A stretch of 5,308 bases of DNA, from contig DAOVQR010000062.1 in NCBI GenBank assembly GCA_030628575.1, forward strand, positions 1 to 5,308. The letters are read 5' to 3'. How positions within the stretch are numbered: the stretch's first letter is position 1; the number at the start of each line of letters is the position of its first letter. Below the pieces are notes generated by a model. The model did no database searches, was not told the origin of the DNA, and was given only the letters and a program-made list of their open reading frames with translations. Source of the DNA: a bacterium. GTDB taxonomy: Bacteria; Patescibacteriota; UBA1384; JAMDBS01; DAOVQR01. Below, piece after piece: positions 1 to 5,308 of the stretch. A program made the translations under genes and the position numbers.

Positions 1-1
1 T

Positions 2-673
2 CAGACAGATAATATTAAATTAGTAACATCATCTTTTGATCTTTCAACAAATGATATTTTTTCTGATATATCAATTCCAATTCAATTTAGTAAAAAGAAA
101 TATAAAACGATTAATTCTGATTCTGAAGAAACGGATGTAGTCAATAGTCCTGAGCAGTTAGCTGAAAAAATCAATTCAGATAAATCATTTTATGCAATTA
201 TTAATAAAGTTGATAATAAAATATACTATAAATTATACTATTTTAGCTATCATATTGATTTATATAATGAGATTGGGTCTTTATCTTTAGCTTCAAATTC
301 AGATATAATTGTGAATGATGATGACGCCGAATCAGATATAATTCGTAAAATTGATGAAGGAGTTGGCGGCTATTTGGTGTTTGGCCCTTGGATCAAACTT
401 AATAAAGGAAAATATAAATTAACCTTTAGATTAAAAATAGAAGATTTTGAAAAAGATGATAATATTGGTTATATAGAAGTTTCTGCAGAAGATTTTCCCC
501 ACGCCATTGCTAAAAGAGAATTAAAGGTAGAAGATTTTAATTTTGATGACAAATACGTAGATATAAACCTTGATTTAATTGCCTATGATGATTTAGAATC
601 TGTTGAATTTAGAATCAAATCAAATCAAGCAACTAGTATTTTTCTAGATAATATTAAAATCTTTCAGGAATAA
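2..673 (+). CDS. C-terminal part of a protein with a carbohydrate-binding-like beta-sandwich module; possibly a GT39-type glycosyltransferase tail (5'-truncated)
   Basis: The frame is open from the left edge to a TAA at 671-673 and gives 223 residues, so the start lies outside the window. A GTG at 311 in the same frame is not a credible start, because coding clearly continues upstream of it. Residues about 48-100 (SPEQLAEKI, then FYAIINK, then LASN) resemble the small soluble domain that often follows the membrane part of GT39/ArnT-like enzymes. Residues about 123-223 alternate short beta strands and turns (GPWIKL, GKYKLTFRLK, VEFRIK, IFLDNIKI), as in the galactose-binding-like or CBM-like modules that end many cell-surface glycosylation proteins. 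No membrane segment is visible in this part. The next gene starts 2 nt downstream, so the two are probably co-transcribed. I am confident that this is a real coding sequence, moderately confident of the beta-sandwich, and unsure of the GT39 link. Confidence 0.62.
   Translation, partial: QTDNIKLVTSSFDLSTNDIFSDISIPIQFSKKKYKTINSDSEETDVVNSPEQLAEKINSDKSFYAIINKVDNKIYYKLYYFSYHIDLYNEIGSLSLASNSDIIVNDDDAESDIIRKIDEGVGGYLVFGPWIKLNKGKYKLTFRLKIEDFEKDDNIGYIEVSAEDFPHAIAKRELKVEDFNFDDKYVDINLDLIAYDDLESVEFRIKSNQATSIFLDNIKIFQE
666..670 (+). promoter_or_regulatory. Ribosome binding site for the first GT39 gene
   Basis: AGGAA lies at the very end of the preceding coding sequence. It is 5 nt before the ATG at 676 and 8 nt before the adjacent ATG at 679. 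The second spacing is the more usual one, so the true start may be either of the two consecutive ATGs. The difference is one residue. Confidence 0.55.
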
Positions 674-675
674 AA

Positions 676-2139
676 ATGATGGCAAAGTTAAAAAAAATTA
701 AAATTTATCTCCCACTACTAATATTTGCTTTTGCATTATTAATAAGACTTTGGGGAATCAACTTACAAGGAGAAACTTGGGATGAAGCAGCTTATTTTGA
801 TGCTGGAAAAAGTTATTTAAAAAATATTAAAGCACTAGATTTTAACTCTAGCCATTGGGATGCTAATAAAGAACATCCTCCTGTTGCTAAATATATTTAT
901 GGTTTAGTAAGTATCCCGCAATATATTAATGGAGAAACTGATTACACAAATGGTCGAGTTGCCTCTGCTATTATGGGGGCGTTAACAATACTGATTGTAT
1001 TTTATTTAGCTAAAGAATTATTTTCTACAAAAGTAGCGGTGTTATCAGCTATTATTTTATCGTTAATACCCTATTTTATTGGACTTAATATTGTCTATGG
1101 GTTGGATACTCCGACAACTTTATTTTTTTGTTTAACATTATATTTATTTATTATGGCAATCCAAAAATCAAGTGATTCATTATTTCTTTTATCTGGAATT
1201 TCATTGGGATTATCTATTGCTACTAGGTTTAATAATTTTTTATTATTCATTTTGATGCCTATAATATTTTTTATTTTAAAAGGAAAAAATCTTATCAAGG
1301 GTAAGGATAGAAAATTACTTTGGTATGCTATAATTATTCCGTTTATTGCTGGTGCAGTATTATTTTTAAGTTGGCCATGGTTATGGTCAGATACTATAAA
1401 TCATTGGAACACAACAATGGGCCATTGGGGAGGAATAAAAGAGATTTTTTTTGGCCACTTGGCCACTCCAGGGTGTTTATATTATTTAGTATATTTTTTC
1501 ATTGCAACTCCAGTATTAATATTGATATTGCTTATTCCCTTTTTCATTGATACTTTTAAAAATAAGAATAAAAATAATTTTGTGATACTGGCTTGGTTCT
1601 TAGTGTTATTTTTAGTTACCTTATCTCCCACAAAACAAAATGGCGTTCGCTATATTATTGCTATATATCCAGCAGTAGTTATTATGGCTTCAGTCGGATT
1701 TTTCTACTGGATAAAAAGAGTAAAAATGATTATTATTTTTACCCTAATCCTACTTATTTATATGATGTCAATAAATATTTATTATCATCCATATTATTTA
1801 ACCTATTACAATGAGTTGGTTGGTGGTTCCAACAATGTTTATAATAATAAGTTATTTCCCATTGGCTGGTGGGGTGAAGGAGTAGAAGAAGCCTGTCAAT
1901 GGGTTTCGAATGAAGCTAAATCAAATTCTCACGTTTTTATTAATACAATTCCAGATCATACCAAAGGAGACAAATTAAGAAAGGATTTGATTATTACTTC
2001 AGAAGATCCAGATTATATTATCATCAATTTAAATAATATTTGGTATAATCAGAATGAGGTAGATAATCAATATGAATTAGTCCATACTATTAAATCAGCC
2101 AATGTGCCATTTATCCAAATTTATAAAAGGAAAAAATAA
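676..2139 (+). CDS. GT39/PMT-like polytopic membrane glycosyltransferase
   Basis: The 487-residue protein has about ten or eleven hydrophobic segments (first at 11-28, last near 349-367) and a soluble C-terminal tail of about 120 residues. This is the architecture of the PMT_2/ArnT-like GT39 superfamily, which moves a sugar from a polyprenyl-phosphate carrier to an acceptor on the outer face of the membrane. Family marks are an acidic pair in the first outer loop (WDEAAY, D36/E37), EHPP at 66-69, YGLDTP at 141-146 and GVRY at 323-326. HPYYLTYYNELVGG at 371-384 and GWWGEG at 397-402 are the after-membrane motifs of one large GT39 subgroup. The start is fixed within one codon by AGGAA at 666-670. 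The stop overlaps the next gene's ATG by one base. The downstream lipid-phosphate sugar synthases are the likely donor suppliers. The donor sugar and acceptor cannot be told from sequence. Confidence 0.88.
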   Translation: MMAKLKKIKIYLPLLIFAFALLIRLWGINLQGETWDEAAYFDAGKSYLKNIKALDFNSSHWDANKEHPPVAKYIYGLVSIPQYINGETDYTNGRVASAIMGALTILIVFYLAKELFSTKVAVLSAIILSLIPYFIGLNIVYGLDTPTTLFFCLTLYLFIMAIQKSSDSLFLLSGISLGLSIATRFNNFLLFILMPIIFFILKGKNLIKGKDRKLLWYAIIIPFIAGAVLFLSWPWLWSDTINHWNTTMGHWGGIKEIFFGHLATPGCLYYLVYFFIATPVLILILLIPFFIDTFKNKNKNNFVILAWFLVLFLVTLSPTKQNGVRYIIAIYPAVVIMASVGFFYWIKRVKMIIIFTLILLIYMMSINIYYHPYYLTYYNELVGGSNNVYNNKLFPIGWWGEGVEEACQWVSNEAKSNSHVFINTIPDHTKGDKLRKDLIITSEDPDYIIINLNNIWYNQNEVDNQYELVHTIKSANVPFIQIYKRKK

Positions 2140-2864
2140 TGAGAAAATTATCTGTTATAATACCCGCTTATAACGAAGAAAAAAGAATAGAAAAAACATT
2201 AAAAAGTGTTTTGGATTTTTTGTCAGCCCAAGCATATCAATCCGAAGTCGTTATTGTGGATGATGCCAGTTCTGATGATACAATGAATGTTGTAAAGCAA
2301 ATTGGATACAGAAAATCAAAAATCGATCTTAAGATGTTACAACACGCCTATAATAAAGGTAAGGGCGCAGCAGTGAAAAGCGGCATAATGGCTTCAACTG
2401 GTGATTATATATTGTTTATGGATGCAGATAATTCTACTAATATTAATCAAATCAAAAAAATGCTTCCATATATAAAATCACATCAGATAGTAATCGGATC
2501 TCGATATCTTGATAAAAATAGTATTAAGATTAAACAACCTTTAGCTCGGAGGGTAATTAGCAGATCGGGAAATATATTTATTAAATTTTTATTAAAAATT
2601 AGTTATGCAGATACTCAATGTGGTTTCAAATTATTTGAGTCCCGTGCTGCAAAGGAGATTTTTAAAAGAGTTACAATTAAAAGATGGGGATTTGATATCG
2701 AAGTTTTAGTAATAGCAAAAAAACTTGATTATAAAGTTAAAGAAGTAGCAGTTGATTGGTATGATTCCCCTCAGTCACAATTAAGAAGCGGTCGGGCTGC
2801 ATATAATACATTTAAAGAATTAATAAAAATCAAAAAGAATTTATCAAAAGGAAAGTATAATTAA
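2139..2864 (+). CDS. GT2 polyprenyl/dolichyl-phosphate glucosyltransferase-like enzyme (ALG5-type)
   Basis: The 241-residue GT-A fold enzyme has no membrane segment. Its N-terminus, SVIIPAYNEEKRI (5-17), is the nucleotide-sugar binding strand of GT2. VIVDDASSDDT (38-48) follows, then NKGKGAAVKSG (72-82), and the metal-binding DAD is at 95-97. GSRY (120-123), DTQCGFKLF (158-166) and RWGFDIEVL (182-190) are characteristic of the DPG-synthase branch of GT2. This branch moves a sugar, typically glucose from UDP-glucose, onto a lipid phosphate at the cytoplasmic face. The length suits the bacterial form, which lacks the N-terminal anchor of eukaryotic ALG5. ATG 2139 overlaps the upstream TAA by one base (TAATG), with AAGGA at 2127-2131 seven bases before it, so translation is probably coupled. 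Sugar specificity is inferred from the branch and could differ. Confidence 0.88.
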   Translation: MRKLSVIIPAYNEEKRIEKTLKSVLDFLSAQAYQSEVVIVDDASSDDTMNVVKQIGYRKSKIDLKMLQHAYNKGKGAAVKSGIMASTGDYILFMDADNSTNINQIKKMLPYIKSHQIVIGSRYLDKNSIKIKQPLARRVISRSGNIFIKFLLKISYADTQCGFKLFESRAAKEIFKRVTIKRWGFDIEVLVIAKKLDYKVKEVAVDWYDSPQSQLRSGRAAYNTFKELIKIKKNLSKGKYN

Positions 2865-3977
2865 ATGAAAACAATAATTTGTATACCAACCTATAATGAA
2901 GCAGAGAACATCAAAAAAATGCTCCCGGCAATTTCAGATTTAAAGTTGAAAAATGTCGATATTTTAATTATTGATGATAATTCACCTGATGGAACCAGCG
3001 CCGCCGTTAAGCGGCTAAATTCAAAATTCAAAATTCAAAATTCAAAATTCAAAATATTTGTTTTGGATCGAAAAAAGAAAGAAGGTTTAGGAAAAGCTTA
3101 TGTAGCAGGGTTTAAATGGGCACTCAAAAAGGGTTATGATCGGATAATCAGTATGGATGCGGATTTTTCTCATAACCCAAAATACTTGCCCAAAATGATT
3201 AAAAAATCAAAAGATTATGACGTTGTGGTTGGTTCTCGATATGTAAAAGGCGGAAAAATTGTTGGTTGGGAATGGTATAGGTATGTAAATAGTTATGGAG
3301 CAAATTTTTTCACTCGTCTGCTTTTACGTTTGAAACCAAAAGATGCCACTGCTGGTTTTAAATGTTATAGTCGGAAATTTTTAAAGTCATTAGATTTAGA
3401 TAAAATTATTGCTGGAGGTTATGCTTTTCAGGTTGAAATGATTAATCTAGCACAAGAAGGAGGATTCTCTATCACCGAATTTCCTATTACTTTTGTTGAT
3501 AGACAAGTGGGAGAGTCAAAAATCTCAGGCGAATTGTCTCGTTCAGCAAAAATTATCTTCAAGCTTGCTTTAAGAAAAAAAACCTATCGACAATTTATTA
3601 AATTCGGAATAGTTGGATTGCTAGGCACTATCATAGATTTGGGAGTTTATAATCTTCTGGTTTTTAAATTTAATTTTAATATTTACACATCACGTATTAT
3701 TTCATTCACATTGGCTGCCACGGCTAATTATATTTTAAATAGAATTTGGACTTTCAGAAGTAAAGAAAAGAAAATCGCCAAACAATATATTCAATTTTTC
3801 TTTATCTCAATTATCGGTCTCGGGTTAAATCTAATAATTATGAAATCTCTTCAAAATATTGTCAGTGGTATTGAAGAAGAACTTCTGCGGATAAATATCC
3901 CGGTTGTAATCGCTATAACTATAGTTTTATTTTGGAATTTCTTAGCCAATAGATATTGGACTTTTAAAAAACACTAA
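2865..3977 (+). CDS. DPM1-like GT2 polyprenyl-phosphate mannosyltransferase fused to a GtrA membrane domain
   Basis: The protein has 370 residues in two domains. The GT2 domain (about 1-235) carries IPTYNEAENI (7-16), IIDDNSPDGT (35-44), the metal-binding DAD (98-100), GSRY (123-126), DATAGFKCY (160-168) and GYAFQVEM (185-192). These mark the DPM1 branch, which loads mannose or another hexose onto a lipid phosphate. The GtrA domain (about 245-367) has four hydrophobic segments and ends each half with a related motif, NRIWTF (292-297) and NRYWTF (362-367). GtrA proteins are thought to help flip the lipid-linked sugar, so this enzyme may couple synthesis to export. The ATG follows the upstream TAA directly, with AAGGAA at 2848-2853. 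Residues 52-64 (NSKFKIQNSKFKI) are a translated tandem DNA repeat in the loop between the DDNS region and the next strand; they are probably tolerated and not functional. The gene is intact. Confidence 0.9.
   Translation: MKTIICIPTYNEAENIKKMLPAISDLKLKNVDILIIDDNSPDGTSAAVKRLNSKFKIQNSKFKIFVLDRKKKEGLGKAYVAGFKWALKKGYDRIISMDADFSHNPKYLPKMIKKSKDYDVVVGSRYVKGGKIVGWEWYRYVNSYGANFFTRLLLRLKPKDATAGFKCYSRKFLKSLDLDKIIAGGYAFQVEMINLAQEGGFSITEFPITFVDRQVGESKISGELSRSAKIIFKLALRKKTYRQFIKFGIVGLLGTIIDLGVYNLLVFKFNFNIYTSRIISFTLAATANYILNRIWTFRSKEKKIAKQYIQFFFISIIGLGLNLIIMKSLQNIVSGIEEELLRINIPVVIAITIVLFWNFLANRYWTFKKH
3000..3015 (+). repeat. Short GC-only inverted repeat beside the heptamer array
   Basis: GCCGC at 3000-3004 and GCGGC at 3011-3015 are perfect reverse complements separated by six bases. 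They form a GC-rich patch in an AT-rich gene and end one base before the tandem repeat starts. The patch encodes ordinary residues of the GT2 domain (AAVKR region). It may be chance or the edge of an inserted element. Confidence 0.35.
3017..3055 (+). repeat. TTCAAAA heptanucleotide tandem repeat inside the DPM1-GtrA gene
   Basis: Five perfect TTCAAAA copies run from 3020 to 3054. Matching partial units on both sides bring the tract to 39 nt, about 5.6 units. Because three 7-nt units equal seven codons, the tract reads through all three phases without a stop and appears in protein as NSKFKIQ followed by NSKFKI. It lies in a surface loop of the GT2 fold. Heptanucleotide tandem repeats dispersed through genomes are known from cyanobacteria and, from general impression, from low-GC candidate-phylum bacteria. 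Membership of such a family is inference. Confidence 0.9.
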
Positions 3978-4000
3978 CTAATACGAATTTGAGGTATTAG
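3978..4000 (+). promoter_or_regulatory. Stem-loop filling the intergenic gap and overlapping the ribosome binding site of the next gene
   Basis: CTAATAC (3978-3984) and GTATTAG (3994-4000) are perfect reverse complements around a nine-base loop. The stem begins right after the upstream TAA and ends right before the ATG at 4001, so it occupies the whole 23-nt gap. The best Shine-Dalgarno match, GAGGT at 3991-3995, sits at the loop and 3' arm, with GAG in the loop and GT paired. This could dampen or time translation of the last gene. The stem is AT-rich and weak and has no following T tract, so it is not a typical terminator. Confidence 0.5.
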
Positions 4001-5308
4001 ATGCAAATGAACACCGATAAATACAAATCAAAAGTTTATATAATTTTAATATTAATTTTCGCGGCAATATTAAGATTGTTTCAGCTTGGAATCCGTCCTT
4101 TTGATGGTGATGAAGGAATAATGGTATTAATAGCCAATAATAATTGGAGAGATTTACTATCAAAAACTGCACAAGATGTACATCCACCCTTATACCATTT
4201 ATTATTAAAAATTTTTATAAGCTTTGGTATCAATGAGATTAGTGCCAGATTATTATCAGTTTTAGCGGCAATAATATCAATATATTTTATTTATATTTTT
4301 GCTAAAAAAATATTTGACAAAAAAATAGCCTTAATTGCATCAATTTTTGCTGCGATTTCTCCTTATTTGATTTATCCCACCCAAGAAGCAAGAATGTATT
4401 CATTATTTTTATTATTATCATTAATTTCTTATTATTTCTTTTTATCATTAATCGAGCTGCGAAATTTTCCCTCAATTGCATTCGGGATAAATAAGGTCTC
4501 GCAAACTAGGTGGTATTTTGTTGGATATATTATTTCAAGTGTTTTAGCAATTTATACTCATTACTTGGGATTTATCATAATTGGCAGTCAGATTTTATAT
4601 TTAATTTTTAATAAAGAACAGTATAAAGAAATTAAAACTTGGATAATATTATACTTATCAATTTTTATATTATTTGTTCCTCAAATTTCAATTATGATAT
4701 CTCAGTTTTCTGCAAGGTTGATTGAAAAATCACACACAGTATCAATTCTGACAAATATCAAGGGTTTAATAGGCGCGTTTTATAGATTTGGTGCCGGAAG
4801 ATTATTTTTAAATATTAATTCTTCTGATATTAAATCAATGTTATCAGATAATATTCTATTATTTATTATATTTATGTTAAGTATTATAATACCTTTTGCA
4901 ATCTTTATATATGGCAAGCTGAAATTATTTTTAACTGAAAAGAAAAAATTCTGGTTTATTCTTACCCCAATGGTTATTGCAGTATTACTTGCGATTGTCT
5001 CGGCTGAAGTTGGTTCACGTTCAACAAGATATTTAATTTATATTTATCCTTTTTATATTATTGTTGTCAGCTATGGTGTATTTAATATTTGGAAAAATTG
5101 GTGGGGAAAAATACTAACAATTTTATTTATTTTAATCAATTTAAGTGGTATTTTTATTCATTTTAGCCGTGATGTAAAAGCGCCCGGAGTAGACAAAATC
5201 GCCCAATTTATATCCGAAAAATATCAAGATGGAGATATTATTTTAGTGCGAGGTGGATTTGGCGGAGGGGAGGAATGGATATTAGAATACTATTGGGATA
5301 AATTACGA
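4001..5308 (+). CDS. GT39/PMT-like polytopic membrane glycosyltransferase, second copy (3'-truncated)
   Basis: The frame stays open for 436 codons to the right edge, so the C-terminus is missing. ATG 4001 is chosen because GAGG at 3991-3994 lies six bases before it; ATG 4007 is an alternative. The protein has about ten or eleven hydrophobic segments (first at 11-30, last near 369-386), then the start of a soluble tail (VDKIAQFISEKYQDGDIILV, 397-416). GT39 marks are FDGDEG at 34-39, DVHPPLYH at 59-66, QEARMYSL at 128-135, YTHY at 185-188 and RYLIYIYP at 343-350. The QEARMY and YTHY motifs place it in a different GT39 subgroup from the gene at 676-2139, so the two probably act on different acceptors or donors. 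The loop at about 152-170 between two membrane segments is longer and more polar than usual and is encoded by a GC-richer stretch. Confidence 0.87.
   Translation, partial: MQMNTDKYKSKVYIILILIFAAILRLFQLGIRPFDGDEGIMVLIANNNWRDLLSKTAQDVHPPLYHLLLKIFISFGINEISARLLSVLAAIISIYFIYIFAKKIFDKKIALIASIFAAISPYLIYPTQEARMYSLFLLLSLISYYFFLSLIELRNFPSIAFGINKVSQTRWYFVGYIISSVLAIYTHYLGFIIIGSQILYLIFNKEQYKEIKTWIILYLSIFILFVPQISIMISQFSARLIEKSHTVSILTNIKGLIGAFYRFGAGRLFLNINSSDIKSMLSDNILLFIIFMLSIIIPFAIFIYGKLKLFLTEKKKFWFILTPMVIAVLLAIVSAEVGSRSTRYLIYIYPFYIIVVSYGVFNIWKNWWGKILTILFILINLSGIFIHFSRDVKAPGVDKIAQFISEKYQDGDIILVRGGFGGGEEWILEYYWDKLR
4453..4512 (+). repeat. GC-richer patch with nested inverted repeats inside the second GT39 gene
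   Basis: About 27 of these 60 bases are G or C, well above the flanking sequence. TGCGA (4458-4462) pairs with TCGCA (4499-4503). Inside that, AATTTTCCC (4463-4471) pairs with GGGATAAAT (4484-4492) at seven of nine positions. The patch encodes the cytoplasmic-type loop RNFPSIAFGINKVSQTR between two membrane segments. It looks like a small palindromic repeat inserted in frame, but this is inference from one copy. Confidence 0.4.

Noticed and set aside
311..673. A separate small gene starting at GTG 311
   Set aside because: The same frame is open back to the left edge with normal protein-like content, so this is the tail of a longer gene.
1095..1298. Minus-strand ORF of 67 codons inside the first GT39 gene
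   Set aside because: It lies wholly inside a well-supported membrane protein gene and has no recognisable domain.
1451..1466. Direct tandem duplication of TTGGCCAC
   Set aside because: It has only two units in coding sequence and gives ordinary GT39 residues; most likely chance.
1320..1814. Two short + strand ORFs in another frame of the first GT39 gene
   Set aside because: They are out-of-frame shadows of transmembrane coding sequence with low-complexity, unrecognisable products.
3978..4000. Rho-independent terminator between genes 4 and 5
   Set aside because: The stem is AT-rich and is followed by a start codon, not a T tract.
3978..4187. Minus-strand ORF of 69 codons antisense to the start of the second GT39 gene
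   Set aside because: It is antisense to a clear GT39 N-terminus with a good ribosome binding site, and its product resembles no family.
4315..4345. TTGACA-like promoter inside the second GT39 gene
   Set aside because: TTGACA is present at 4315, but no TATAAT-like box lies at the proper distance; in AT-rich coding DNA such matches are expected by chance.

Overview
The window is AT-rich DNA in which five genes lie on the + strand almost end to end. Two are cut by the window edges. The gaps are 2 nt, a 1-nt overlap, 0 nt and 23 nt, so this is very probably one operon. Every visible stop is TAA, no reading frame needs a non-standard code, and most starts have an AGGA/GAGG-type ribosome binding site. 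The compact layout, low GC, AAGGA-like Shine-Dalgarno sites and TTCAAAA tandem repeat inside a gene suggest an uncultivated bacterium of the Patescibacteria/CPR type. That placement is inference from style and protein flavour, not from a marker gene. A low-GC archaeon or another bacterium is not excluded.

Layout: (1) positions 2-673, the C-terminal 223 residues of a protein ending in a beta-rich, carbohydrate-binding-like module, perhaps the tail of a membrane glycosyltransferase; (2) 676-2139, a complete GT39/PMT-like polytopic membrane glycosyltransferase; (3) 2139-2864, a soluble GT2 enzyme of the dolichyl/polyprenyl-phosphate glucosyltransferase (ALG5-like) type; (4) 2865-3977, a DPM1-like GT2 polyprenyl-phosphate mannosyltransferase fused to a C-terminal GtrA membrane domain; (5) 4001 to the right edge, a second GT39/PMT-like membrane glycosyltransferase, missing its C-terminus.

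Together these look like a make-flip-use glycosylation module. The two GT2 enzymes would load single sugars onto a lipid phosphate on the cytoplasmic face. The GtrA domain probably helps move the lipid-linked sugar across the membrane. The GT39 enzymes would then pass the sugar to an acceptor (protein, glycan or lipid) on the outer face. The parts are known families. The sugar identities and the acceptor cannot be read from the sequence.

The less ordinary features are small DNA elements: a 39-nt heptanucleotide tandem repeat translated inside gene 4, a perfect 7-bp stem-loop that fills the whole gap before gene 5 and overlaps its ribosome binding site, and a locally GC-rich patch with nested inverted repeats inside gene 5 that looks like a repeat inserted in frame. 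I see no tRNA, rRNA, CRISPR array, insertion sequence, promoter or terminator. No gene-free stretch exceeds 23 nt.
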